From: Serendipita indica DSM 11827 | Lineage: Eukaryota > Basidiomycota > Agaricomycetes > Sebacinales > Serendipitaceae | Length of the DNA: 64,000 nt | Assembly: GCA_910890315.1 (NCBI GenBank) | Contig: CAJVGD010000001.1 | Span: 558,001-622,000, forward strand | Direction of reading: 5' to 3' | Shown here: positions 24,417 to 36,461 of the stretch, in pieces | Layout: each line of letters opens with the position of its first letter | How positions within the stretch are numbered: the first letter of the stretch is position 1 | Program-made: the position numbers and the translations under genes | The notes under the pieces: generated by a model | What the model was told of the DNA's origin: nothing | Databases searched by the model: none | The model's input: only the letters and a program-made list of their open reading frames with translations

Positions 24417-25064
24417 CGGAGCGATGTGAATAGAGCTCGCGGGGCTTGAGTTAGTAACACCAAGTAGTTTCGTGGCCGTTATTCGAATAACGAAGGAGCG
24501 ATGAGTTATCTCGGGGTAAACGAGATCGTGATGACCGTCGGTGTGTGCACCCACATCGGATAAGAATATGTATGGCTCACTGACGTCGCTGCGACCGCAG
24601 GAGACGAGATCACGGGAAAGAACTCGCAAACAAGTCTGAATGTTGATAGCTGCGCATTGACGAAGAAACGGCCTCGTCGCATCCCGCGGATACGGATGAC
24701 TGCCATCGATAGGTTTATTCTCAAGGGCTATGCTCTGCATTCTCGGCCACTTGTAACGTGTCGAGGGATGTCCGAGTTGGCAGACTGCGCTCCAGCCTGT
24801 CAGCTGCGCTGTTTCCAAGATCGGTCCATGGGAGATGTTGCTTCGACTCGAAGAGTACGTAAGGGTTCGAAATAAACGCTGTGCAATATCACTGGTCAAC
24901 GTGGCAGGCTAGGAGTTGAGACCGCTTCGTTTACATTTACCACACAAAACCATAAAGCATCAACTAGTTGATTAGTTATTATACCATCAATCTCGCCTCC
25001 ACAATCTATGAAATAAATCACGAATCGACGTTCGCAGTCTCGCGAGTCGACGGCGCAGAGCCAG
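24417..25064. other. Gap without a recognised gene
   Basis: 650 bp between two minus-strand genes. A 194-codon minus frame (24315-24899) crosses it but overlaps the DUF2306-like first exon in another frame and shows no domain. Probably 3' UTR plus promoter. Confidence 0.45.
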
Positions 25065-26347
25065 TCAGGCGGACACGGTCACCTCTTCCTGCTGGGCGCT
25101 GTCACCATTAGCGACCTTTTCATGGCCGTTTGCTGCACCCTCTGTAGCTGCTGCCTTTTCTTCAGCCATCTTCTTTTGAATATCTGCCACCATGGTGCGC
25201 GAGGTGGCACCTGCCATTGCCATACCATAAGTCATCGCGTAGCTGTCAGCAGAGACCATGAGCAGCTAAATTCAAAAGCTCGTAAGAATCGACAAAGGCA
25301 GAAGACGAGAGAGGCATACTTGGTAGTTGCGACGGATTCTGTCTTCGAAGAAGCTCGTCATTTCGGGGAAGGCAAAGCCAACTAGAGGCTTGTTATACTT
25401 CTTGGCGAGTCCCTCAACCTTGTCGAGAGCGGCGATATATTCGGGCTCTGTACCCTCGAAGACGACCGGGAGGTTCATGTCGAGTCTAGTCAACGTCAGG
25501 AGAGTAAGGCGACGTGGACTGCAGAAAGCGTACCTCAGGTCACCAATACCAATCATAACCGCGTCGATACCCTCCATACTAATAATGTCCTCGGCATTCT
25601 CGACACCCTTGACAGATTCAATCTGGGCGATGCATGCGACGGCGTCGTTTGCTGCGCTCATGATGGTGTGCCCATCTGGAACCTGGTCGTTTATGCCCCT
25701 GATCCAGCTCCATGGTGGACTAAGAACAAATGAGTAAACAGTGGATGTGAGAGAACAAAGGGGATGGCTTGCATCTACCGGGAACTGGAAGGGTGGAGGA
25801 GGTACTTACTAGGAGCGTTTGCCCAAGGGAGCAAACCTGCACTCGTTGATGAGGTGACGAGCCTGCTCCTTTGTCTCGAGGTGGGGTAGGATGATTCCTG
25901 CTGCGCCAGCGTCGAGGGCGACACTACAAAATTGGTTAGATTTTGGGTGTGTACATTTTATACTAAAGACAGACCTGATGAACGACGGCTCGTGTGCGGG
26001 GACACGAACGACTGGGAACATCTTCGACTGGCTGTAGTGCGTGATCGTCGACACCAGGCTTGCAAGCAGGACAGGAGTGAATGGAGCATGCTCTGCATCA
26101 ATGAAACACCAATCGTAGCCTGTGAGTGCTCTAAAGGGAGATTTAGACAGAGGTCAGCACAAGTTGACGTAAGACGTACACTTTGCGGGCGACTTCGATA
26201 GAAGGGAACGAGAGACCGCATCCGAGAAGGGTCTTGCCCGATTTCATGGCGGCCCTAGCATTATGGGGCTGACCAAGTCAGCGAATAGGCCCGACATACT
26301 GCTAGGTAGCATACCTGGGTAGGATGAAGGGCAGCGTACTGTTCCAT
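25065..26347 (-). CDS. HpcH/HpaI-family aldolase
   Basis: Seven exons (26315-26347, 26180-26268, 25975-26130, 25810-25923, 25534-25719, 25320-25485, 25065-25265), 314 aa. The class II pyruvate aldolase motifs are seen: AMKSGKTLLGCGLSFPS, DWCFIDAEHAPF (catalytic His in DxEH), FPVVRVPAHEP, DAGAAGIILPHLE (metal-shell region), CIAQIESVKGVEN (metal-binding Glu) and DAVMIGIGDLRLD (metal-binding Asp). Such enzymes reversibly split 2-keto-3-deoxy sugars or hydroxyl-keto-acids to pyruvate and an aldehyde. The last 40 residues are an added acidic Ala/Glu-rich tail. The substrate is not clear from the sequence. Confidence 0.92.
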
Positions 26348-26514
26348 GGGTGCGGGAGATTGCGATCGAGAAGGTTCGACTGTGATGTACGACTTGTGAG
26401 AAGAGCTTGGTCTCGAGGTTGAGCAGGTGAGTTTGATCCTCAACCCCTCAGTTCCCCAGCAGGCTTTATACCAAAGCATTGGCGCGGGGCTGTATACACG
26501 GTCTTCTCGCCATA

Positions 26515-26789
26515 TCAGACCGCGCAAGCCTTTCGGAGACCGGCAGAAGGGTATGAATGTAAGCGCTGACAAAGGGGTGAGGGATTATACGGACGTCCGA
26601 CCATTGACCGCCTGTATATACCTCGAGCGTCGAAGATAGCTTGTCAATGCGTGTCTCAGTTTCCGCAGTCCCAACACATATTTCTTTGAGCACTTTTTTT
26701 GCAAGCATTTCCTCTTCCGCCGAATGGTCATCTTCCAAACAGATAATCAAAGCCGTCTGATTAAACCCGTGGAATACCGAATTAAACAT
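26515..26789 (-). CDS. Possible small two-exon gene, unrecognised
   Basis: An ATG at 26789 opens 56 codons (26622-26789) with a helix-like, protein-like composition (AEEEMLAKKVLKEICVG). A GTATAT donor and a TTGTCAG acceptor (56-nt intron) join it to 17 more codons ending at 26515, for 72 aa. It lies upstream of, and on the same strand as, the aldolase gene, so it may instead be part of that gene's long leader. No family known. Confidence 0.25.
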
Positions 26790-27232
26790 TGATAACTAGT
26801 AATTTCTCCCGATCTCGACGGAGTTTGGAAGGGCCACTGCTTCGTGAGAGGGATCCGACCCATCGAAGTCTGGCCATTACAACACCCCGGCCACGCGGAG
26901 AGTAAAGATGACCAAAATCCCCGAACAAACGCGTGTTTATTTCGAGAACTCAAACAAGCCGTCGTCACCGCAGAGGCGCTGCCATCTGCTGGATGTTGTG
27001 TCATCTTCGAAACCCCCGCAACGCGCCAAAGTTTGATATTACAGAAACAAACCCCCGTATTCTCCCGACGACTGCGCTAATCAAATTTCTCATAAATGCT
27101 CAGCACTGCCAGCAGTTTGGTGTCAAGTTGCGTTGACGTTGGCGCTCGGCCGGCTCGCAAAAATTCGAGCAGAAAGTACAGGATACAAGACAGTGCCAAG
27201 AACATCAAGAATCAGGGCGTTTATACCCCTTC
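26790..27232. other. Gap without a recognised gene
   Basis: About 440 bp between the small ORF and the 3' end of the 7-TM-like gene. Only short shadows of frames are present. Confidence 0.45.
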
Positions 27233-29009
27233 TTAGTGTACAAACGCGCCAACCGACACTCTTCCATCATCCTCTGGCTTGGAAGGAAGAACACCGAGGA
27301 AAGAGGAGTCCCTCCGTGTCTCCGTGTTGAGAGTGTCATCACCTAGTTCCTCACTCAGCTCTGTTTCAAACGTCTGCTCCGGCGTATCGGGAGTGGATGG
27401 AATAGAAGGGAGCGAGCACATGGACAGTGCCTGGGGATACAACTTGGCGTCCTCTAGGGCGCCAACGCTAGTAGAGGCGCTTATAGTAGCAACCATGGGA
27501 ATGTGATCCCTGTCAGCGGATGCAATCGCTATGTTGAGCGAGGTACTTGAAAGATACAAGCTCTGCGTGGGCGTACGATCCTGAATCTCTGTTAGCTCCA
27601 CCCAAGATGATGGTAGGGATGCTGGGTGCAGGGTTGAATGGAAGCTTGGTCGTGCGCTCGGCTCGGAGGTCATCGCAGGTGCAGGTGGCGAAAGCCCGGG
27701 TTCGGTCAGTGCACCAGCTCCAAGGCGATTTCGGGCGTGGCGCCTGGGGCTCGTCGGCAGTGGCATATGCACCGGAGCTGGAATACTCGGCAGTGTGTCC
27801 ATTGTGTCCTTTGGAATTAGCCATTTTGTCGAAGAGCCTGCCTGCCGCGGTGAACCCGACAAGTCTAGCTCGCCGTCGAGGTATACTTCGGCAGTGTAGA
27901 ATGAGCCACCATGAGACGTATCTCCTGTTGTGGGTCGTGATACCTTGCTATCCAAGCGACAGAGGTCTGGTCGTGAATCCTTTGCCTTTGGGAGATCAAG
28001 GTCAAGAAGCGTCGAGCTTGGTCGAAGTAGTTGCATACGTGCTTCTGAATTGCGTGTGGGCGATACCATTGGGATTTGACTCCCGACGAGTGGCCCAGCA
28101 AATGGATCTCGACAGCGAAAGTCCTCTGAGACGCTGGGATATTCCACCCGATGTTGACCACGATACTTGGGCGGTTCGTTTATGCTTGAGCTGAGATTGA
28201 AACGAGACGTAGGTAGACCTGTTGTATGGTTACGCTCGTACAGTGAATTGAGATGGTCTTACGCAACAAGAACAAAGAGATGCCACAAAGCCACAAAGCG
28301 GTACAAAAGCGACTTGACAAGGTGAGAGGCGTATCGGACTGTCGTAGTGAGTCCAAAGCTGCAACAATGACCAGGGGTTGAATGGCCAGTAACATTTGCC
28401 AATTGCTACGGTCGGGCAAGCGACGTCCCTGAGCGATTTGGTTGATTCGCAACAGTATTGTCAGCGTCAACAGAATTGACAGCGCCGTCAACGAGATCCC
28501 AAGATATGCAGACCACTGAGCGTCATACACTGCCACAACCTTGAAAATGAAAGCTACAGAAAGAGTCTGAGATATGAAGACCTCGAACAAAAGCGGTATA
28601 CCAATCACATATACGGCACCAATCGCGAGCGTGATGAGGGTTTGAGGGTTGTAAGCCATTACAGGTTGAGGCAAGAGGTCCGCGAGGGCTTGGGTGAATA
28701 ATTGTAGCTATGAGTAGCTGACCTAGAGAGAATTAACATTCATATAAGATGGATGCGCGTCCCTTGCACACCTGCAAGCTGGGAGACATTGCTGAGAATG
28801 GGCTCGACGTGACGGATGGTGGACCCTTCACGACCGAGAGAAACGAGTCCGGCGACGCCAGATAAGGCGAGAAAGAGTGAAGAAGCAACAAGGAGTACAA
28901 GAAGGGGCTTGTATAGGTGCGTTTGAAGCTGAAGGCAGGCAGAACAAACGATCAAGAGACCAGCATTGAGGCTGAGGAAGCGAGGAGCAGCAGAGAGAAG
29001 AATATGCAT
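27233..29009 (-). CDS. Putative seven-helix membrane protein with long cytosolic tail
   Basis: Three exons (28770-29009, 28263-28707, 27233-28218; introns 62 and 44 nt), 556 aa. I count about seven hydrophobic segments in the first 230 residues: LNAGLLIVCSACLQL, LLVLLVASSLFLALSGVAGL, LITLAIGAVYVIGIPLLF, TLSVAFIFKVVAVY, YLGISLTALSILLTLTILL, LAIQPLVIVAAL and FCTALWLCGISLFLL. A hydrophilic tail of about 325 residues follows, rich in Ser/Pro/Thr with a few acidic patches. That layout is like a GPCR with a regulatory tail, but I see no family motif (no DRY, NPxxY or STE3 segments), so the call rests on topology only. It starts 223 bp from the divergent gene at 29233. Confidence 0.6.
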
Positions 29010-29232
29010 CTGCTAATAAGATTTAGAGCGATAAGGATACAAGGTCCATCGACGGTTGGACGAGGGCGAGAACAAGTTCTGATCCAACCCGCTGGCTTCA
29101 GCAAATGGACGACAAGGACGAATGCACGCATAATGTACAATTTTACATGATATTAATAAGGGATATGCTGGGGTGATAGTCTGGCTTTGGTCTTGTTTGG
29201 CCACTACGCGTTTTGGAGCCAACTGCTGTTGT

Positions 29233-29869
29233 ATGGCTCAATCTACGACTCTGCCCCCCACTGCGATGCTCAAAAACGCGTTACAATCAATCCCAGACAA
29301 TTCCCGACAAGTCTTCTCCACCTCGTCCGCGTCGTCTGAGGAGGATCCATCGAGGACCCCTCCACGCGTTCGGTCGCCCGTGATGCGCACCAACGAGCTT
29401 CAAGAGCCCGAATGCATCCGTCAAAAGCATTTTGCGGCAAAGGCAAAGGCCAAACGGCGGTAGTGAGTCATGTTACGCATAGCGACGGCGGCGTGCTCAA
29501 CACGAGACCCTTGATAGCTCTCAATACCAAGCAAGTGTAATGCGACAACATCCTGGACCAATGCCATCTCCCTTTTTCACCTTTACCGTCGAATCCAGAG
29601 TCGTCAAGAAACCGCGTGTCTCTGCTCCCTCGACCATGAGCCCCTTTCTTCAAGCTTATCCACACTCTGATGCATCCTACAAGACATATGGAGCGATAAA
29701 GCCGCCGACAAAGCGGTCGAAATACGTCGTCAACCCGGCCGATTTGCCCTCGTCGGACGACCTTGCAGCAGTGACGCTTCACCTCCAAAACGACGAAGAC
29801 GACGAAATGATGCACTTGGATGACGACGAGTCACCAACGTATCAGCTAGAGGACCCCTTCAATTACTGA
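29233..29869 (+). CDS. Small hypothetical protein with acidic C-terminus
   Basis: Two exons (29233-29459, 29518-29869; 58-nt intron), 192 aa. Ser/Pro-rich with a basic centre (RQKHFAAKAKAKRR, a possible NLS) and an acidic end (NDEDDEMMHLDDDESP). No enzyme or binding domain seen; composition suggests a disordered nuclear protein. It ends 164 bp before the HECT ligase stop (tail-to-tail). Confidence 0.6.
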
Positions 29870-30032
29870 GGGGATCGGCTTTATAATTCTATTCGCGATT
29901 TTTATTATGGCCATTCAATGGTCGCCCCTCGCAAATCTCTCTCATTCTTGGTCTTGACTCGTCGTCGTGTATTCACTAGAAAACAGCTTTCTTGTTCCCC
30001 CTATATTCTATTCGGCTAAGGATACACGAAAA

Positions 30033-33000
30033 TCACGAAAGGTCGAACCCGGCACCCGCGCTGATTGCATGAAGCAGTTTGCGGCGGAGAGTCTCCTCGT
30101 CTTGATAGAGTGGAAGCTGTAATTGGAGTGAGTCAAGAATCCTGATACTACAACACACACACATTACCTTGAGTAAATTGACACAAGTGCTCGCGGTCGG
30201 GAGGCGTGACTCGTCGATTCCGGCATCGCGAATGGCAAATTTCGGATTGAGCTCCTTGAAGCCACTGAAAGAGGGAAAGTGAGACACACGCCCAACTGCA
30301 GATCAACAACTCACAGTAATGGCGGCCTTGCACAACTGGTCACAAATCGGAGTAGCTGCTTCCGTCGCTCCTGATCTAGACTCTCACAGACGCGCCAAAA
30401 CATGCGCACAGTCGGGTGATTGTCGTCGTATAGACCACCGTAGACGACGTTTTCACGCAGATCGTTAAGGTCAATCGGTTCCTCCACACCACCCACAAGT
30501 ATCTTGAGTTCTTGCTGGTTGAACATTCGCAGCCACTTGGGGTCAATAATCTCAGAAAGACCCTCGAAAAAGGCGTCGCATTGCATCTTGATTTGCCGCG
30601 TGAGTCGGTAATACGCGACGAGAATAATGTACTCGAGTCGATTTTCCTTTGTGACGGGGATGTTTTGACCATTGCGCTTCAAATTCACGGTACGTGTGAT
30701 CCCGAGGTCTAGGAGAGCATTAGCGACTCTGTATAGATGGAATGAGAAAGGACTAGCCATTCTCGGTGATCGTAAAGTCTAGAGACAAGTCTTCAAATCG
30801 TCCGGTATAGTTCTTGAGGAAAATCAATCCTTGATAGAGCTCAGGATCGAGAGACGCTAGATCGTCCAAGTAGCTTTGCTTTCCAAGCCACTGCAAATAT
30901 CTGAGTTGCGGCCTAGGTCGTATTCATTAGACTTACTTTGGCTAGGAAGAATCCGGCGAATGCAACGTCGACAAGAATGCCCTCGTATAAGGCCTTGCCT
31001 AGTACCCGGCCAATGAACCGATACCAGTTGAGTTGATGTGCTACTCTATGATGAGCGTCACCTTTCTATTGATCATGGAGATTTACGCACGTTCTTTGGC
31101 ATACGAATGGCTATTTGGGTATAGCTCCTGTTGCTTTGTCGCGAGCCAGAGTCCTCTGTCGGTGTCAAACACTTCTTTGCTCAAGGACGTCAAAAACTCT
31201 TTGAAGACACCGCCTCCGTCGATCCCAGCTTCCTGTGCTCTTATTAGTCGATGAGGTTTTTGTAGCGAGAGAGGACCCCACCTCTTGACCAAACTGGTCG
31301 ACAAACTGAATGGCCAGTCGGCCCTTCCACGCCGGCCCAAGATCGTTTAAATGGTCAAATCCATCTTGTGACACACGGTCACGTCGTATGGTCACTCGAT
31401 GCTTGAAAAGACTGCTCCCGTTAAAGGTATCGTCAAATTTGACTTGATCGTTGTGAATGAACGAGCGAAAGATGGAAACCCGCGTCTCGAATGGTATGGA
31501 GAAAGGTATGTTGTTGAGGATCCCGAGTCTGGGGGAAATATACGCGAGCTCTCGTTTGGTGAGTAGTCGCGGATGGCTACCTTCATCCAATTGTCCTTCC
31601 TCTGCACTATGAAAACCGTAAGCCGACGCTATGAGTGAATTTGAACACTGACATGGCAGCTGCAACAAAGGACTTGACGTCAAATTGGTCGCTGACGAGC
31701 CAGTGACCTGCAGGCGTAAACGGTCGACGTGAACTAGGATTCAATTTAGTCCTTGTTAACAAGTCATTAAGTTGACTTACTCTCGTGCATGAATAGCCTG
31801 TAGGCATTTGGTGATTCGCTCTCTGACCATCTCCCATGTTAGAGTCATCCCAGGTACGGTTCCATCCTTGATCTCATTCGTATCTTCCGTCCAGTAGAGA
31901 GGGAAGACAATGTTCAACAGTTGTCGCGAAAGAGCTGTCACTTCTCCAATGATGAGCGGATTTCTGGACACTGTGCCACCTGCTGGACTACTCGCAAAAA
32001 ATTCGTCGTCGCTCATCGTGAGCAGTGCCTGTGTATATAACTCGACGAGGAGAATGAGAGGAGGCCAGTCATTCACAAATCTGGCATCTCGCATTGACCT
32101 TCCGCCAGTGTCTTTCCCCAGATGCGACCCCCTTACAGAGTCTCGCCACAACTTCTTGAATACTATGGGTCCACGTGGACCAGTAGCAATTGTGGTAAGA
32201 AGTCCATCGCGTCTCCCAGGCCATTTGGAGAGAATATTGACCAGGAGATGGATGATTTGGTGCCATATAGCGATCGACTTCTCGGATAGGGCGAGTAAGG
32301 AGGTGATGTGCTCCTGCGAAACAAGATTCGCAAGCCTCGAGGCCGTTTTGGCATCGGGCACGGAAATACTAGGCCGTGATTCGACCACTTGCGACTTGAA
32401 TTGCTTCGTAGAATCGTCAGAGTCCTCTCCAGCGGCCAATTCGACTTGTTGTTTCTTGGGTTTCCACTGGTCCAATGCATTGACCGGGAGCTCGCTCAGT
32501 ATGGTATTAAGGAGTCGCAAGTAGGACTCCAGTGACGTATTGTTGAGCGATGCCGGACTCGATGCGTAACGAGGGGCCACGAAAACGAGAAGGTTTGCAA
32601 GAAGATGGAGGCGACGGACATCTGAAGGGATCTGTTGGAACAAGGGTGAAGATGAAACAAGGTCGAAGGAGGCAAAGGGGGTGTTGGAGGACAGAGTCAA
32701 GAGGGCTGGTACGGTGATCCGATTGGGCAATAGTGGGATGGTGAGGATGTTGATTATAATCCCCACAAAGGATTGTCGGTAGTATGGATGTGATGTAGAA
32801 AATAGCCTGAATGGTGCGACCGCTAGGGTCACGAGTTCTAGCAATTGAGGCGCCGACTTGGATTGTACAGGCTGATAATGGTGTTAATTTAATCATACGA
32901 AGATCCAAGGACTCACAAAAGAGATTATACAGTAGGACAGTTTAGGATACAGATCTCTTGCCAATAGGTACCCGATGATCTGCTCTGCTACGGGCACATT

Positions 33001-33538
33001 AGCGGTTTCGGAGAGTGGGCGATTCTTTGAGAGCAGGTTGATGAATTGTAGGAATAACAGGGAGTCTGAGGATCTGACTTCTGGTCAGCGAGGTAGCGTG
33101 ATGAGTAATAGCCACTCACTGAGGGTCTGCAGCGGTTTGGAGGAGCATGTAATGTGCGATTTGCCGCATGAGCACAAGCCAGCTGTTCGATTGTGGACCA
33201 GTCAAGAGTCCTAATATTGTCGCTTCACCAGCATCGCTCGCTGCTCTTGTCCATGCCACAAGCCGCGACCTCTCGCATCCGCCAAAGATGAGCAAGCGCG
33301 TTGAGAGCATGGTCCCAATCGGTTCGCGGTCAAATTGAGCAAGCATTTCTCGACGAACGCTTAGTTTGGCGGCATAAGCACGCCAGTGGGACTGGATGAC
33401 ACGACTGGCATCGAGTTGTCGCTTTTCCAGATGCCGTCGCTGCCTTTCCTGCTGCGCCTGAGCGAGAATAGCTGCATGGGACGCCGTAGTCGTCGCTCCT
33501 CCGAGGTTGATTTGTCGCCGTCGATCATCGCCGAACAT
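30033..33538 (-). CDS. HUL5: HECT-type E3 ubiquitin ligase, HUL5/UBE3C family
   Basis: Eleven exons (33120-33538, 32917-33073, 31781-32871, 31653-31733, 31282-31606, 31091-31232, 30937-31040, 30758-30890, 30315-30708, 30168-30264, 30033-30116), 1008 aa, close to UBE3C length. An IQ motif (ASRVIQSHWRAYAAK) lies near residue 45, an alpha-helical middle follows, and the HECT domain fills the last 370 residues: GIDGGGVFKEFL, ELYPNSHSYAKEPHQLNWY, FIGRVLGKALYEGI, LRMFNQQELKILVGG, FVTSCARPPLLGFKEL, and the catalytic Cys in LPTASTCVNLLKLP. The family extends ubiquitin chains on proteasome-bound substrates. Intron 8 (30709-30757) needs a GC donor (ENDLGITRT restored). It starts 160 bp from the divergent calcium uniporter gene. 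Confidence 0.95.
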
Positions 33539-33698
33539 GGTGAGGTTCAAGGGTGTGGACGCGTAACTTGGTCTCGACAAATGCTGACTGGCTCGTGTAC
33601 ACTTCGTGCGGCTCAATAGGAATAATACACCAAATTCTTCACAAATTGTTTCTCAGGCTTGCGGGACATGAAGCAGTGTTTCTTGACGTCAGGCGACC

Positions 33699-35119
33699 AT
33701 GTCTTGGCTCGGTTTCCTCTCCACCATGAACTTTCTGCGGGGGCTGAGGTCTGCTAATATCTTCAAAACTTGTGTTTTAGTACAAGCAAAGCCCTCATGG
33801 TCGATACCGAGACGTTCGCCATTCGGTTTGCGGTATAATGCGTGGACTCCGACATCGAACATAACGGAGAATACCAACGTCGGCCACGCAAGGTTCCTTG
33901 CAGAGGCAAAAATAGATGATTCGTGGCGCTCGGGTGTCAACAATGCGCAGAAAGGGGGCATCGAAGGCGTCGGCAACGAGCTGGACGACGTCGAGCCTGG
34001 AAGAGGTGAGTATCTACTGCATATCGAGGATTATAATTTTGAGAACAGAAAGGTAAAATCTCACCTACATCTAGTCATTTATTCAAGTTGATCCTGCCGC
34101 TCGACATGCAGCAGCCACCCACCGTTTTCCTGCTTCACCCTTCCCAACCACTCTCTCACATCTCTCGACTCATCTCTTCGTCTCTTCCAAATAGACCTTC
34201 GTCCATCTTCTTTCGCTCCCCTGCAGAGTCCATAACCCAGCGAGACCATCTCCAAACAACGGGGAAAATTCAAGAAGCCAGCCCTCGCTCTAGTAAGGAC
34301 GTGCAGTGGTCAGATAGCACGGATATTGGAGACTTTATCAAGGTGTGTTCCCTTGGCAGATAACGGCCATAGGTACACCAGCTTACAATCTCTAGTCAGC
34401 TGTTCGATCGAGCTCGTTCCGAATCGTGGTTCAGTATGACCGGAGTACCCAATCTCGGCTGGAGGACCAGGTGATAGAGGTGACCGTCCCGAGCTTTGAG
34501 CGCCGTACAATGTACCTCAGCAGTCGCCTCAATTGGTTAGAACAGCAACTGAAAGACATGGAGGAGGTCAAAAGAGCATGCGATGTAGAGGCCCATCAAA
34601 CTGCAAAACGACTTGCAACTGGTGGATTTGGGTTGCTGGTAGCGTACTGGCTTGTCATCTTTCGACTGACGTTCTGGGACCTCGGTAAGAAGCGTCCTTT
34701 TGTACCCTTTTCTTTTCCGACGCTTTATAGGATGGGACGTAATGGAACCAGTTAGTTACCTATCTGGTCTGTCTATGATCATTCTGGGATACCTTTGGTT
34801 CCTCTATCAAGGTCGAGAGGTATCTTATAGCTCGGTCATGGACACATCCATCTCGCGAAGGCGATCTCAGCTCTACGAGGCCCGAGGATTCGACATTGAC
34901 CGCTGGACCGACCTTGTGACAGAGGAAAAGGCTATCAGAAGAGAGATATCAAAGATTGCGCAAGACTATGGACTCGAATGGAGCTTTGTAGACAGCAAGT
35001 ATCACCAGGAGGAGAAGAAAGCGGACCATGCTCCCGAGAGACATGATGAGAGCGATGGCGAGGATGAAATGAAGGAGAGAGGGAAAGCAGCAGCTGAAGC
35101 TGAGGAGAGGAGACACTGA
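33699..35119 (+). CDS. MCU: Mitochondrial calcium uniporter pore subunit
   Basis: Four exons (33699-34009, 34075-34342, 34396-34684, 34731-35119), 418 aa. The N-terminus is a mitochondrial presequence (WLGFLSTMNFLRGLRSANIF). The matrix domain includes LFKLILPL, TVFLLHPSQPLSHISRL and DSTDIGDFIKSAV. A coiled coil (SSRLNWLEQQLKDMEEVKRA) leads into TM1 (FGLLVAYWLVIFRLTFWDL), the selectivity-filter loop GWDVMEPVSY (canonical WDxxEP; 34730-34755) and TM2 (LSGLSMIILGYLWFLYQ). The C-terminus is charged and coiled. MCU tetramers carry Ca2+ into the matrix in response to membrane potential. The end of exon 1 was set at 34009 (donor GTATCT), because the better-looking GTGAGT at 34006 does not keep the frame. 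Confidence 0.94.
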
Positions 35120-35242
35120 CCTCGCATGGCTTTTGGGTATCACAGGGGCATTGTGGGCCATGTAAAGTACATAATAATATGCAACGTGAGACAGCAAATA
35201 GTCTACGTAGAACCAGCAAGAGAAGAGAGAGTATATGCGGGG

Positions 35243-35844
35243 TTATTCCTTGTCTTTGTCTGCATTCTTTGACGGCGTCTTCTGGCCCTTTGTCAGGTCC
35301 GCCGCATCTGGATGCTTGCATGCAATAATCTTGAGCTTTTCGACCGGAACTTGCTCGCCTCCCTCCATCTTCAGGGTGCACTTCCTGGGTATGTTCAGCA
35401 GGCTTGCGGGGCGTTGAACAGATGGATCTACCTGAGGTAGAAGCTCCAGACATCGTCGCAATTTCTCTGAGATAAACCATGAGTGCAGAGTTCGAAGGGC
35501 ATGGAAAGGGATCGCTGGGAGGGGATGTAAGAACGTACATAAGTATGTAAACGGCCCTTGAAGGTTGCCTTCGCCTTTACTTGCTTCTGGAGGACGTCGC
35601 AGACGGCCTTGTCATACTCGGGGCAGGTCAACGCACAGGAAAGACGGGGAGAGCTACAAGGAGATACGGACACGTTCCATGATGCGAATAGCCAGCTGGG
35701 GCGTGATTTCGTTGCTGGAAATAAGGGCGTCCAGCGAGTCTGCGAGTGCGATGCCGACACTGGGTGCTATTAGCAGCCGCGCTGGCCTGCAAATGGCGGA
35801 TATACTGACGAGCTGCCTCTGTAGAGTTCATATGGATACGACAT
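35243..35844 (-). CDS. TOA2: TFIIA gamma (small) subunit
   Basis: Five exons (35810-35844, 35672-35759, 35539-35616, 35432-35466, 35243-35384), 125 aa. Residues 1-60 form the four-helix bundle part (YPYELYRGSSVGIALADSLD, then NEITPQLAIRIMERYDKAV) and the rest the beta-barrel (FKGRLHTYRNCDDVWSFYLR, then CTLKMEGGEQVPVEKLKII and AC), as in TOA2/GTF2A2. The protein binds TBP and stabilises its DNA complex at RNA polymerase II promoters. The usual RFCD at the exon 3/4 join reads RNCD here. A lysine-rich tail (KTPSKNADKDKE) is slightly longer than normal. Confidence 0.94.
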
Positions 35845-36461
35845 ATTGGCCTAAACGGAGGCTCAAGGCAGCGCAGGCGATGATAGTGGCACTGGTCAAC
35901 GATTCTCACGGAGCAAACAAACCCCTTGACCTTGTTCTCTTCCTCAATCTTGCAAAATCTTCTTCTCTTTGAAGCTTATCACTTTCTTCAAGTTCTTAAA
36001 TCCTAGGGCCTCCGTACGTCTCTCATCGCGCCCGTTCCTTGTCCCAGCCCGCTCGGAGCTTGCGTAGCGTTGGCACCAGCTATATCCCTCGTCCCGCGAC
36101 ACGGAATCACGCTCTGCGAGCACCCAGAACGTGAATATTGCGCCTTTTGGTGCACTCGTCTGCGGTCCATGATCGTCGCTCAAGGCGATTTGCGTGGCGG
36201 TGGCCATCGTCGGTCCAATCTGCCACGTCAACGCAAATAGCACGTTCTTGCACGCTTCATATGGCATCTGCTGCTTCTTTCCGACCGCGTAAATGCGCAA
36301 ACACGACGCTAACTGCTCGCGCTGACAGGTGTTCATTTGGCCGCAAACTTATTGACGAACTTGCCTTTCGCGGTGTAAACTGTTTCTGTGTAAGTGATAA
36401 ATCTTGTGGATATGATCGATAACTGAATGCCCTTTCAGTGTTAGCAAATCCTCCTCGCAAT
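35845..36461. other. Divergent promoter gap; holds a 5' UTR intron of the MRN1 gene
   Basis: 617 bp between the TFIIA gamma and MRN1 starts. A GTAAGT...TTTCAG pair at 36390-36438 (49 nt) fits a leader intron just upstream of the MRN1 ATG. A 130-codon minus frame (35944-36336) was not accepted. Confidence 0.5.

Noticed and set aside
24315-24899. 194-codon minus frame
   Set aside because: Overlaps the first exon of the DUF2306-like gene in another frame, and has no domain or codon pattern.
34006-34052. Consensus GTGAGT donor and a 4-base microexon in MCU
   Set aside because: It would leave a 22-nt intron; the neighbouring donor at 34010 gives a simpler in-frame join.
35944-36336. 130-codon minus frame upstream of TFIIA gamma
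   Set aside because: No domain and no splice chain; it ends about 100 bp before the TFIIA gamma start and is probably leader or promoter sequence.
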